Part shown: positions 33,632-44,303 of the stretch, piece after piece | Position numbering within the stretch: the first letter of the stretch is position 1 | Layout: each line of letters begins with the position of its first letter | Assembly (NCBI GenBank): GCA_001414485.1 | Contig: LLEY01000288.1 | Coordinates: 1 to 50,529 of the forward strand | Source: Calycina herbarum | Lineage: Eukaryota; Ascomycota; Leotiomycetes; Helotiales; Pezizellaceae | DNA length: 50,529 nt | Direction: 5' to 3' | Position numbers and translations under genes: made by a program | Notes under the pieces: generated by a model | What the model saw: the letters and a program-made list of their open reading frames with translations, nothing else | The model's database searches: none | Told to the model about the DNA's origin: nothing

Positions 33632-34602
33632 TGGACCTAATTTGCTCAGGTAAGTTGCCCCTTACCAGTGCTCCAGCTCTCAGCTAACCCATTAACAGCA
33701 TCAATGATCCCAAGGTATTGCGTACTATTTATGATTCCAGAGGCAACTTTGTAAAGGTGATTCACGCACAAAAAGTCTTTCAACGCTCGGCTAACACACC
33801 CTCAGTTCGATTTCTACAAAGTAGCAGACGTGAAAGTGAGAAGACAAATCTTTCAAAACATTTTCAGCGCCCGGAACAACAATATCCATACCGAAATACG
33901 ATCTAGCATGTCGCCCTTCTACAAGCTTTCTGACCTTCTCAAGTTTGAACCTCTCATGGACGAGTCAATCAAATACTTTCATAAACGTCTCGAGACTGAG
34001 TTTATTGACGCACCGATTAGAACCGAAATAAGGCCGTACCCATTGATCGCTGGATTCTCTACCTCGCTTGGGATTTTATGAGTAATATCACCTTCAGTCG
34101 ATCGATGGGGTTCCTGAATACCATGTGTGATCTGGATGGCTCAGAATAGCAGATGGAGCAATGGATTACATCTCTGCCATTGGCCAAATTCCCATGCTGG
34201 GCCGGCTTATTGGCAAGAAGCCCCTTATTTCTTTAGGTGCACGAGAGGTTGAATCTATTACTGGATGGGCTTACTCAGAGGTGATGGCGAGGCGGCAGAT
34301 TGTCGAGGGAAAATCAAAGGAGAACAATGATATGCTTGACGACTTCTTGAGTTTAAAGGAGAAATACGGACCCGAAATGCACGACGGAAAACTTGTGATC
34401 CTCTTGATGGGCAACATTCTTGCTGCCACCAATACCACGGCTATCACTATACGTTCTGTCGTTTACCATATTCTCAAGAATCCCCATGTATACGAGATGC
34501 TTCAAGAGGCCATTGACAATTCAACCGATGATGAAGACGAAGCTGTTAAATTTGCGGTTACTAAGAAGATTCGGTACTTAGAGGCGGTCATTCTTGAAGC
34601 TC

Positions 34603-34729
34603 GTGAGTGAGATTCTCGGGGAATATTTTTCTATTCAGTCATTTCGGGAGTCAAGCTCTCTTACTCCCGAGACATGCTCCAAAACTCTTGAATATTTCTC
34701 AAAGAAGTTGAACTGACTTATTTCGCTAG
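34603..34729 (+). repeat. introner-like intron, family B, copy 2
   Basis: It shares gtgagattctcggggaa, ctattcag, ttactcccgagacat, aaaactct.gaatattt.tcaaa and gaactgac with the chitinase intron at 26218-26333. It has an additional internal segment, ttcgggagtcaagct, which pairs with actcccga. It is 127 bases and interrupts the ExxR region of the P450. Confidence 0.85.
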
Positions 34730-34989
34730 GGCGCGTGCATCCGAGCGTATGTCTTCTCCTCGAACGTGTAGTGCCCGACTGTGGACTTGAACTTACTATC
34801 ATGGGCATGAACGCCTGTGTAACCCACAAAGACAAAACTATCTTTGGACAAGATGCCGACATTTTCAATCCAAGTCGCTGGTATCGCAATAAATGGGAGA
34901 CTGAGGACGAATATCAAGCCCGACTTACTAGAATGAAGCAGAATGACTTGTCATTTGGAGGCGGCAAGCGTGTTTGTATTGGAAAAGAC

Positions 34990-35976
34990 CTCTCAGACCT
35001 TGAAACATAGCGGCCTTACTTGGATGGGAGCATTTGGTTAATCTTCTGTTGGAAAAAGGGGTCGATATCGTGGTCCCTAACAAATTTGGAACAACAGCAC
35101 TCCATTTCGCTGCCAATGGTGGGAAAATGGGGGTGGCAACTGCGCTGCTACAAAAAAATGCTCCAATCAATGCGAAAAATGAGTTTGGATACACACCTCT
35201 CCATTTCGCTTCGAAGAATGGGCATATTGATATAGTACGAGCGCTTCTAGAAAAAGGCGCAGATATTGATCCTCGTGGGGGATCTCAAAAAACTACTCCA
35301 CTTCTCGACTGCATTGACTTTGGTCCATCATTTGGCTGTTGTAAAGTTGCTTGTAGAGAAGGGAGCTGATATCGAACTTCAATCGTCCCTTGGATTTAGA
35401 GCTTTACATGGTGCAGCACGCACCAAGCAACCTCATATAGTGGAATATCTGTTGGAGCATAACGCTGTTGTTGATGCCCCTTCAATATCCGAATGCTCTA
35501 CGGCATTACATTGCGCGGCATACGCAGGCTATGTCGGTATAGCGCGCTCACTTATCAACCACGGCGCGGATATACTGAAAAATGATTACAACGGAAATAC
35601 ATCTCTATACGTTGCAGCCATGGCTGATAAGCGAGATATGGTACAGTTCTTGATCGAAAAGGGGGTGGATATCGAGATTACCGGGATATATTTGTGCACC
35701 CCATTGCTTGGTGCAGCATGGTGGGGATGTCTAGATGTAGCAACCTTTCTCATTAAAAGAGGAGCAATTCTTGAATCCCGCAGCAAAGACGGGGAAACGC
35801 CTCTAATTTACGCTGCCAGAGCGGGACGTGCCAACATTGTAACATTGCTACTGGAGAACGGCGGAGATGCTGAAGCAAAGACTATATCTGGGAGAACGGC
35901 ATTGCAGGCAGGAGTTAATGCTGCAAATGAGGAGGTTGTTAAAACTTTGTCAAATTTCCGCTTAGTTGAGGTCTAA
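34990..35976 (+). pseudogene. ankyrin-repeat gene fragment fused to the P450 remnant
   Basis: Directly after the P450 heme loop the sequence becomes ankyrin repeats, without any start codon of its own near the junction. The repeats include LVNLLLEKGVDIVVPNKFG, TALHFAANGG, TPLHFASKNGHIDIVRALL and EKGADI. The frame breaks by one base near 35298, after the PRGGSQKTTPLL block, and resumes in HHLAVVKLLVEKGADIELQ. About six more repeats follow to the stop at 35974-35976. The 5' part of the ankyrin gene is missing, so this is a fragment joined to P450 by deletion or rearrangement. A transcribed chimera is possible, but with at least three frame breaks a protein is improbable. Confidence 0.75.
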
Positions 35977-37302
35977 TAATCTAGTGTACGATGTGCACGT
36001 GTTGAAATGTCATATATTTCTATGTATATATATTGTAGGGGATAGATTCCAAACTTGGTAAGCAATAAACAAAAGTCGACTAATATAGTTTGTGAGCCAC
36101 TAGAATTTTGGACCTGACAGTCTAGCTGTAGTATGGTGTTATAATGCAGCCTACAGGTATTCTTTGGTAATTAGATATTTTGATTAAATTGCATTGCTCG
36201 TAACCTTATTTATAATTTCCCTATTAACTAAACATCTAGCTTTTTACTATATCGTGATACATCAAATCTCAGTGTCTTGCTAGCTGATTCGCAGTTTTAA
36301 ATCTTTCTTAAGAATATCAGCGAGTTACTACATACAACATATATACTATTAAACCCCAGCTATTTACCTACTTTTCTTTGACACATTATATAACATTCAC
36401 TATTTCGTATTGTTATACAAACCACCAGCTCTTTATGACCTTCTCTTCAATCTCTTCCAACTACTAGCTAACTATATTGCCAAATATTGATAACGAGGCA
36501 AGTCAAGAAACAAACATGATTATGTTTAATTGTAAGAGAAGATCAATTGGCAGAGAAAGCAGTTACAACGCAATAGGTGAGAGACACGGTTTCCAATTTC
36601 TGTTCAGATGCAACTGAATAACATTAGTGAATTTTCAAAATGGTGAATTTTGGTGGCTACATAATCAGCCCATCTCCTATCTTCAACTTTGCTCAACACC
36701 TTATTCATACATCAAGACAGTCAAATAAACCTTTGTCTGCCACACCAACAATGATCTGTTCAGAACAGCATAAAAAGGCTGCGCAAATTACTTTTCGAGA
36801 GCTCTTTGCTACAAACTTAGGTACAACATGCTTTTCTGTCGAAGATTCGCAATGCCTCGCAACAGTTCTGTGCAACCCCCTCCCCAACAGGAAAAATACC
36901 TTGGAGTTCAAGTTCACGATGGCTACTGTTCCGATCAGGGTTATGTATACAAAAAAAGCCGTTCAGACAGTCGACGTGATCTGTCACTTCCCTCCTTTGA
37001 CAGCCGACCACTTTCCGTTACTAAAATTACATTTCCTCCTCTTCCAGCATCATTACGGCCTTCCAACAATTGACGAACAGCGTCTGCTTCAGCACAAAAT
37101 CGAAGGGGTGAGGCTTTCTCCCTTCCCCCGCATCAAAACTCCCCCCTCGACTTCCTTTAATGACTGCAGCCGCTGCCGAACATCTTCTGCATATTTGGCT
37201 CCCACAGAGGATCCTGGTGCTCGGCAACAAGACCAGAGGTGCCGTAGTCGCTCTCCTGGGGAATCAAGAGGATATGTTTAGTCCCATAAACTAACAGTTT
37301 CT
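35977..37302. other. AT-rich intergenic region
   Basis: No gene is firmly supported. 35980-36500 is AT-rich. A 213-codon open frame at 36640-37281 has an ATG but no recognisable motif, biased composition and no intron signals, so it is left unannotated. Confidence 0.4.
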
Positions 37303-37462
37303 ATGTCCCCAGAATTATCACCTCACTCCTCTCGTCCATCTACCCCGGGTCCTCTCGGCGATAATTTGTACATGTACGAGCCGCTACAGAGTGTGGAATT
37401 CAGAATTGTGAGCATTTTACCGGAACGGAAGAAACTAATCAAGTGCGAGATAATGTCTCAAA

Positions 37463-37907
37463 CAGCGTATTAAATGAGTAGAGTAGAGTAGAGTAGTGAC
37501 TGCTACTCTACTCTACTCAACACTACTCGAGTAGTACGGACCGATTCGGACCAACGCTCGGGAGAGTCGGGCCTAAAATCGGTATATATTTATAGTACTA
37601 GAACAGCTTAGTAAGAGTTTTCTATAAATAGTTATTAGAATTTTCTAAGGTTATATCTCTTTAGAAGAGAACAGAGAGAAGACGCGAGAATTCTTATCTA
37701 GTTTTCACGGCTTTTTAATACTAAAATTATATCTTCTTAGCTTATATTTATATATTACTACTATTTATAGACTACTCGAGTAGTACTTGAGTAGTCAAGA
37801 GTAGCTACTCTACTTTACTCATCTAACTTACTACTCATACTCTACTCTACTCTACTCACGACTACTCGAGTAGTACTCGAGTAGTTGAGTAGTTTGTTAA
37901 TACGCTG
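37463..37907. mobile_element. hAT-type MITE (445 bp) in the HET gene
   Basis: Its ends are 11-bp inverted repeats: cagcgtattaa (37463-37473) and ttaatacgctg (37897-37907). The flanks are an exact 8-bp direct repeat, gtctcaaa (37455-37462 and 37908-37915). Eight-base duplications and CAG-starting ends are typical of hAT elements. The interior is built of gagta/tactc and ctcgagtagta units, including palindromes, and has no coding capacity. Confidence 0.88.
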
Positions 37908-39139
37908 GTCTCAAAAATCCTCCTAGATACGTTGCCGTATCTTATACGTGGGGAGATACCAGTGATACTCGGGAGATTGAGTTAAACGGTTCCTCGTTCG
38001 AATCGGGGTCAATCTCCATGGTGCCCTGAACACGCTCAGACAAAAAGACAGCTCTGTACTAGTCTGGGCGGATGCTCTCTGTATCGACAAACAGAATAGG
38101 GATGAGAAAAATAAACAAGTTCCCTTGATGCCCTGCATATACTCGGAGGCCGATTCTGTTGCGGTCCGGCTTGGACCAGAGGACAACAACAGCGACGCGG
38201 CGGTTGATTTTCTCGATTACGTGTCAGAGCAAGCAGATTACCCACGCAAGATCGCCCGCGTGATTGAATCACCGAGAAATAGAGATGAACTCGCAGCTGT
38301 GGTTTCCCTACTCGAGAGAGAGTATTGGAACCGCCAGTGGGTGGTTCAAGAGATCTTCAACGCGAAGGAAATCATTGTTTACTGCGGATCAAAAAAAACA
38401 CCTTGGAAGGTCTACCAACTAGCTTCCGATACCTTCCGTCGACACAAAGCCTATTTAGATTACCATTTTCCCGGAAGTCAACGTAGCACCCACAACCTAA
38501 ACCAGTACAGCTACTCCCAAGTTCTCGTCTCCCAAGGACCCGGCGGTATCTCCGACATTCGGTATAACGCCTTTATCCCAGGTTCACTACTCGAAATCTT
38601 TAGCGCTTGTAGAGGCAAGGTCACCTCCAACCCCAAGGATAAACTCTTTGGGATTGTCGGTCTCTTACCAGCTGACGTTCGTGCGGATTTCCGTGTGAAT
38701 TACCATCTGGATGACTCCCTCTCGGTCAAAGATATCTACACCGACATTGTGGAATATCTAGTAACCAGAAGGGAGGAATTGGATGTCATGTGTGATGCTA
38801 TCCATTTCCCAGTCCATACCAGTTCGGCGAATCTACCTTCCTGTGTCCCGGATGTAGGTAATGGGGACACCGGTCTCCTCACTTCCTTTCTCTTGAATGA
38901 CTCCTGAATCAAGCCTGCGCCAAATCCCTAGACATTTCTTGATATGCAAATACTGACTCCCTATCTTCTAGTGGTACCATAACCCTTCTGTTCCGGCTAT
39001 GGGACATAGGTACAAATTCTCTGCGTCAGGGACGAAAAGAGCTAATTACAAATTCGGGGAGAGGAGAGATAAACTCGAGATCGAGGGGATACATGCTGAT
39101 ACAATTGGCATCAAGTGAGTGTTCTTTGAGCTTTTCCAC

Positions 39140-39235
39140 CCTATTCCATTGTTTCGAATACTTCTGGTTCGTACCCGCTACCTACCTGGCTCTGATTGTT
39201 CCAGTCATTAACTCAAAAACTTGGAACACTTTAAG
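39140..39235 (-). repeat. dispersed B-box repeat inside a HET intron, copy 8
   Basis: On the minus strand this part of the intron reads ggtaggtagcgggtacgaac, then cagaagtattcgaaacaatg, an evident derivative of the repeat core. The cttggaacac/gttccag motif lies next to it. It sits inside the intron 39115-39362, so splicing appears to tolerate the insertion. Confidence 0.6.
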
Positions 39236-39597
39236 ACTGGGCAGCTTGGGAAGGAAACAGTGTCTCAACTCCATACGCTGCCGCTTTATTATTTACTACG
39301 TGTTTTTTTCTCGCCCTGGCATACTTTTTAAATGAAAATACTGACTGCGGGATCTTCCGCAGTGGCATCGCTGTAGGAACGCAATGTAGTTTGGAAGGCT
39401 ACCTCATGGCTTTTCTCCACTGGAGAGCTCTACTCCTCGAGAGTATCCAAAGTGCACCATCACCGGTTCGTCTAATAATTCAAGAGGATTTCTGCAAAGC
39501 TTTGAGTTTGGGACAGATACCCAGAGCATACGAATATCCCAATCATTGGCTGAATTGTTGTTACCATGTATTTTCCTCCCTCCTCCGCGAACGCCTA

Positions 39598-40076
39598 CAG
39601 TGAGTTGCGAATTAAGCTTCCTTTTTAACACGTTTTTTGTAAACCGTGCTTTTTTCTTCCTAGTTATTTATTTTAGAAAACAGAAAACTAAAGTACTCTT
39701 TAAGATATAAGACCTAGCTAAAAAGAACTGCTATATCCTTTTATACCTCCTCTCTATTTATTACTATATCTAAGCAAGTTAATAAGAATAAACTTAATAA
39801 TAGAAAAATCTCTTTTCGTAAGAAAATTTTAAGTTAAGTAGGCTCTACTAAGACTTTATAAAAATTTAGATATATATAAAAGTGTCTGTTTTCTTCCTAA
39901 AAAGTTTATAGAGTAAGAAAGGGGGTACAGAGCTCTTATTAGCTGTACTTAGGGATATAATAATATATGTTATTGTTAAGTAAAGAGGGAAAGAGTATCT
40001 AGGAAATAAGAAATTTTCTAAAATCATACGGTTTATAAAATATCGTTAAAAGGGAAGCTTAATTCGCAACTCACTG
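39598..40076. mobile_element. TA-target (Tc1/mariner, Fot1/pogo-like) MITE (479 bp) in a HET exon
   Basis: The termini cagtgagttgcgaattaagc at 39598 and its reverse complement ending at 40076 form inverted repeats of about 32 bp with one mismatch. TA is duplicated at 39596-39597 and 40077-40078. If the element and one TA are disregarded, the two flanking exon halves are in the same frame and together encode a continuous HET C-terminus. The interior is AT-rich and non-coding. Confidence 0.9.
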
Positions 40077-40449
40077 TACTTTATCTGCAACTTGATACTG
40101 AGCTACGGAATTATGTGAATATAAGGGCGGATGTATCTTCCTCCGCGAGACGGCACTTCCTGCAGGAGAACTTTGGTTCTAAAATGATGGGACGGTGTTT
40201 TCTCCGGACGATAGATGGGAGGATTAGTATGGGAAGTGGCGCCATGGTACCCGGAGATATTATCATTGTCCCGTTGGGATGTTCTACTCCAGTTCTCCTG
40301 CGACAAGAAGGTACGAGGGGAGAGTACAGGTTTGTGGGCGACATTTACATAAATGGGTATATGCATGGACGATGGACGGGCGGTTGATGACTGGCGAGAT
40401 GGCAAGAGAAAAGTGATGAAGTATTTGCTGCACTGATATGTGGCCGAGC

Positions 40450-41297
40450 CAGACTTGGGCATCGATATATCGATACTAGTATTGGGGGGGTCTACGATAG
40501 TTATCGGTATCGAGTAATATTCTACGATAATATATCGAATATATCTGATATATCGATACTATATCGATAATCGAGGTTATATAACTAGGAAATAGTTGAT
40601 CTAAGCTAAGAGCTAATAAGAATATAGTATTATATAAATACTACTAATTCTTATAGATACTAGTAATGCTATAATAGTCTATATTTAATAAAATACAAAG
40701 GTCTCTATTTACTACGTTAACTTATAATTAAAAAATAAAAATAGGCATTATCACGTTTTTAATACATAAGTAAGCTACTTAGTATAACGGCCCTCTACAA
40801 ATGCACCAAAAGAAGTGCTCGCAGAATAGTACCTGTATTCGAAGAAAACTAAACTAAAGAGAGAAGAGGAGAGTTAGTACGCTCTGTCTCTATTTATGTA
40901 CATTAAGCGAGACTTCGGTAGAACCTCGGCACGTGATCCGGCCTTGGTTACGTGATCTAGGCGTATGTGACTGGGACTGTCACACTTAGTAAGAGAGGGA
41001 CCTACTTTTCTAAATATAACTTTCTAAATATTTTTAATTAATATATACTTCTTAATATAATTAACCTTTTATCTTTAGTACTTTTAGTAATTTCTTTATA
41101 AAGTAATTTAACTTCTTTTAAAGACTAAATTTTACTCTATAATTATAGTAAAATAGCTATATAAAAAATAACGATATTTATCGAATATTAGCAACACTTC
41201 AACGATAGTTATTAATATTAGGTAAGAGCTACCGATAGTTATATCGTAATATATATCGCGATATATCGATATATTATCGTATCAATACCTAAGTCTA
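40450..41297. mobile_element. hAT-like element (848 bp), probably RIP-mutated
   Basis: The left end cagacttgggcatcgata resembles the reverse complement of the right end (tagacttaggtattgata). All mismatches are C/T or G/A transitions. The flanks ggccgagc (40442-40449) and ggctgagc (41298-41305) are an 8-bp target duplication with one transition. The interior is AT-rich, with many tatcgata palindromes and no coding capacity. Confidence 0.7.
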
Positions 41298-42562
41298 GGC
41301 TGAGCTAATTTTAGTATAAGTATAAAAAAATCAGTTAATCAATTATTAATCTGATTAGCGTGATTAGATTAATTAGTCTAGATTAATCTAATTAAATTAG
41401 ATTAATCTAGTGATTAATAGTAAAGTAGTTATTCTTATAATTCTCTTTTTCCTTCTCTTCTAGAAGCCTTAGCTTTTTAAGCTAGTAATAGTATTAAAAG
41501 TCTCTTTAGAGAGTCTATTATATAGCTTTGAGATAATTAATATAGATAAAAGAGAAATTAGGTCTACTAATCTTCTATATAAACCCCAGGCTTGTTGCGT
41601 TTGCTAAGTGTGGTACTGATATATATAGACTAGATAAGAAGTGCTAATCTTCAGGTATCCTCAAACTATATATCCTATATATTTTCCCCGCTATTGACAT
41701 TTCGTTTACTGCTATGGGGGTAAGAAGTAAACCTAATTTATTTCAATAGTTCTATTCAGAGTGCTAGATGAGATGAGAGGGACAAGCATGATACTAATAA
41801 TGCGCCCCTTTCTGTTGAACTCGTCGCTGGTCACTGCTCCCCTCTAGTAAAGTCTATAGAAACCCATTGTCCAAAGGGGTCTAGAATAAGGAGAAACTTA
41901 ATTTTTCGATAGTTCAAAGCCTTTTGGAAGAATAGCTAGAGTGTTTCAGAACACTTGAGGTAATAAGAAGAGAGGGTGAACAAAGAGCGACCACAAGAGA
42001 AGAATATCATAAATTCTCAACGGTATTATATTCACGTATCACCAGTGTAATCACCATTTTCCCCATTCTGAGTATAAAAGATCACCAGGACCCCTAGACT
42101 AATTGAAGACACATGAAATAACCGACAGAGAAGATCTGACACAAAGAACTGTACATTGACAACGCTCACTCTCTAGTCAACGATTTTCTAAGTCATTTTT
42201 CATTTCAAAAGATGGCGATTCAATACATTGGTCAGTGAAGGAAATTTAAATGTGACAATGACACGGCATGAGAAAATTCGAAAAGGGTGTAACGAGAATG
42301 AGTTAAATTAGTACATAAGAAACAAGAGGTCGGATCCGGAAGAACACTCTTTCTTAGCTGTATGTAAATACATATCTCTCGGAACAGGAGAGAAGAGGAA
42401 ATGTTTGGCTTTCGAGCCTTTCCTACTGCGATTGGTGTCATTTCCGTTGTGTTGGAGAGAGGTTGAATTTATCGCCTTCTTTGGAGAGGATGAGAAGCGA
42501 GGTGCGATTTCATGATTGGGTATACGAAAGTGGTCATGAAGTTGCAACCTATCTCTTTTCGC

Positions 42563-42680
42563 GATAGACATTAAAAGTGGTATTCAATACTTCAGGTTCG
42601 TGCCTGCCTACGCAGCTCGTTCCAACCCTCTAAGTAAGCCGAGTAAATGATCTTGAAGTAGTTTAGTGATAATAACCCAA
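42563..42680 (-). repeat. dispersed B-box repeat, copy 9
   Basis: On the minus strand: gtaggcaggcacgaacctga, then agtattgaataccactttta and atgtct, among the best matches to the consensus. ccaaccctctaagta on the plus strand is the usual neighbouring motif. Confidence 0.75.
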
Positions 42681-43098
42681 GTGCTCTCGAACCATCAAAT
42701 TCCTAGAGATAACGGTTTATTAGATGTCCAGCGAGCAATCATTGTCTAACCTCGCTTAGCTCACCACGCCGCCCCTTCTGGTTCCCAAGCTCCGAACGTT
42801 CCGCTCTAAAACAAACCGACCCAGAGCTAGTAAATATGACAGAAAAATTAAATAGTTTATAATGTAACACCCAATAGAATAACAGTTCTGAATCACCACA
42901 TATCCCCTCTCTCACCATTCTACCAAGAATTCCCACAAAGCATCTTTCCACATGCATCTCTATAAACATCCATCTTGAAACATGCCCTCCAATACAGAAC
43001 TATAAATCCCCCCCAAACAAACATCCAACTACACAAAAAAAGGATAAACTGAAAACAAGCATCGAAAAGGTCACCATCTCCCTCCCGGTCGAAGACAC

Positions 43099-43720
43099 AA
43101 TGGAAGAAGAAGTAGATTTCAACGACCCCCTAGGACGACTCGACGATGCCGTCTCTTCTTGACTCACTATCAGCTCATTAACCACTACCTTAATACGCCC
43201 ACACTCATCGTCAACTGTCTCATCAAGTTAATCCGCATCCAGTTCCGGATTGCGTGAACTCCGGCGCTTCCTCATCGATGTCATCCAGCTAGACTCACAC
43301 TCATCATCATCCACCACCACCTCCTGTGTCAACACCTCCCCTCTCAACATCTCCAAGGCCATTAACGACCCCCAACCAACCGCCTATCCCCAACCCACCA
43401 TCGAAAAACCAGAAAGAAAGAAAACCCCTCCCAAACAACTATCCTTCCCCACCCGCGCTTCCTACCTCGCATGGAAACCAAAATACCCCCACAGAAAGTC
43501 CCAGAGAGCAGACGTTGACTTATTCTGGACAATCGCCTTAACATTCTTCATCCATAAGGATCTCTGGGACCAGTCAGGCTGGGATAAGACCAGCCCTACA
43601 TATCGGGGAAGTTATCACAATGTTTTAGGTCATTTAGACACCCAACAAGGTCCGTATCGGCCTTCAGTTTTAGGGACGAAGGTGTTTGTGTTTCCTAGAC
43701 GGAAGGAGGGAAAAGTGTAG
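43099..43720 (+). CDS. hypothetical protein, possibly two exons
   Basis: The ATG at 43099 opens an acidic N-terminus (MEEEVDFNDPLGRLDDA). The second part, in frame from 43289 to 43720, is Ser/Thr/Pro-rich at first and ends in a well-formed aromatic region (YLAWKPKYPHRKSQRADVDL, FWTIALTFFIHKDLWDQSG, then NVLGHLD and TKVFVFPRRKE). A phase-0 intron 43150-43288 would link them, but its donor (gtctct) is weak, so the join is uncertain. The family is not recognised. Trp/His/Tyr density in the C-terminal half argues for a real protein. Confidence 0.4.
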
Positions 43721-44303
43721 CGATGTCCGGTAGTGAGAGGGAACTAACATAGTTAAGTGAGATAAAAATTATGTAGAATAGATACTAATAGATTATCGGT
43801 TGTTACTACAACACCGAGAAAGCACTTGTTTTCGCTACCCTCTCATACCAACAAAAACAAAGAAGGAAGCAGTCTAGAACATTGGCGAGAGAGGAAGGAA
43901 GGATTATATGAATTCACCGAAAACTGGATAGTATAAAATATATTGGAATTATTGTAGAGCGTAAAAGAGGACAAAAGAAAATCTAGTCAATAGTGCCTCT
44001 GCCCCTATCAAATCCATGTATACCATGATTCCTGGGCTACCCTGCGAGAAAAATCAAATGTAGTCCTACATCCACGCCGCTTCCTCTCGTATCAAATCCT
44101 TAAATAAATCATTGACCCCTCCCGAAAAGGAGAAAATGATAATTCCGCGGACTACCGAACAGTCATTTTAAGAATGAAGAAAACCAACGCATGTGCATCT
44201 TTCCACCCCTCAAACCCTATACACAAAATCTTAACTAACACAAATAGCTGGACAAGCTACACCCAGATATCTAGGTCCATGGTAGCCAAGTTAAAACCAC
44301 CGA
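43721..44303. other. intergenic region
   Basis: No gene is seen. The 3' ends of the hypothetical gene (plus) and the chromodomain gene (minus) face each other here. Confidence 0.4.

Larger units (their letters stand above)
33299..35010 (+). pseudogene. cytochrome P450, broken and truncated
   Basis: Exons 33299-33504, 33632-33649, 33699-33756 and 33806 onward keep phase. They encode an N-terminal membrane anchor, the proline hinge NIPGPF, the block RLGPNLLSINDPKVLRTIY and NFVK..DFYKV. This pattern is seen in fungal P450s related to pisatin demethylase or benzoate hydroxylase. Near 34033 the coding similarity jumps one base (into WILYLAWDFMSNITFSRSMGF), and near 34145 it jumps again into AMDYISAIGQIP. 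The oxygen-binding helix (NILAATNTTAI), ExxR (EARR), the FNPSRW block and the heme-cysteine motif FGGGKRVCIG are all present. The frame stops at 35008-35010, only a few residues after the heme loop, so the C-terminal ~60 residues of a normal P450 are missing. Two of its introns (33505-33631 and 34603-34729) are introner-like. A functional enzyme is unlikely. Confidence 0.8.
37303..40387 (+). pseudogene. HET-domain (heterokaryon incompatibility) protein, interrupted by two MITEs
   Basis: The ATG at 37303 starts a typical N-terminus (LQSVEFRIVSILPERKKLIKC). The HET core follows the first MITE: RYVAVSYTWGD, then VWADALCIDKQN, EADSVAVRLG, WNRQWVVQEIF and NPKDKLFGIVGLLP. Introns 38854-38971 and 39115-39362 keep phase. 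They join CVPD to WYHNPSVP and then GYLMAFLHWRALL. The last exon is cut at 39597 by a TA-type MITE. After it, from 40079, comes the usual C-terminus (GRCFLRTIDGRISMGSG, PGDIIIVPLGCSTPVLLR, INGYMHG). HET proteins trigger cell death on fusion of incompatible hyphae or in other non-self responses. A 445-bp hAT-type MITE lies upstream of the core (37463-37907). The segment about 37910-38001 is out of frame with both sides, so decay preceded or accompanied the insertions. Confidence 0.85.
40388..43098. other. AT-rich repeat block
   Basis: No gene is visible. Besides the hAT-like element, 41330-41430 is a dense array of ttaatc/gattaa palindromes. A reverse-orientation dispersed repeat lies at 42563-42680. 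Overall TpA richness suggests mutation by RIP. Short frames in this stretch are not credible. Confidence 0.5.

Noticed and set aside
36640..37281. 213-codon frame starting with ATG
   Set aside because: No motif, biased composition, directly upstream of the HET gene. Could be a relic, but nothing supports function.
37985..38010. gttcgaatcgg resembling a tRNA T-arm
   Set aside because: It lies in the HET coding region and has no tRNA structure around it.
42232..42571. Minus-strand frames of 69 and 87 codons
   Set aside because: Overlapping alternatives in an AT-rich, repeat-bordered stretch without recognisable features.
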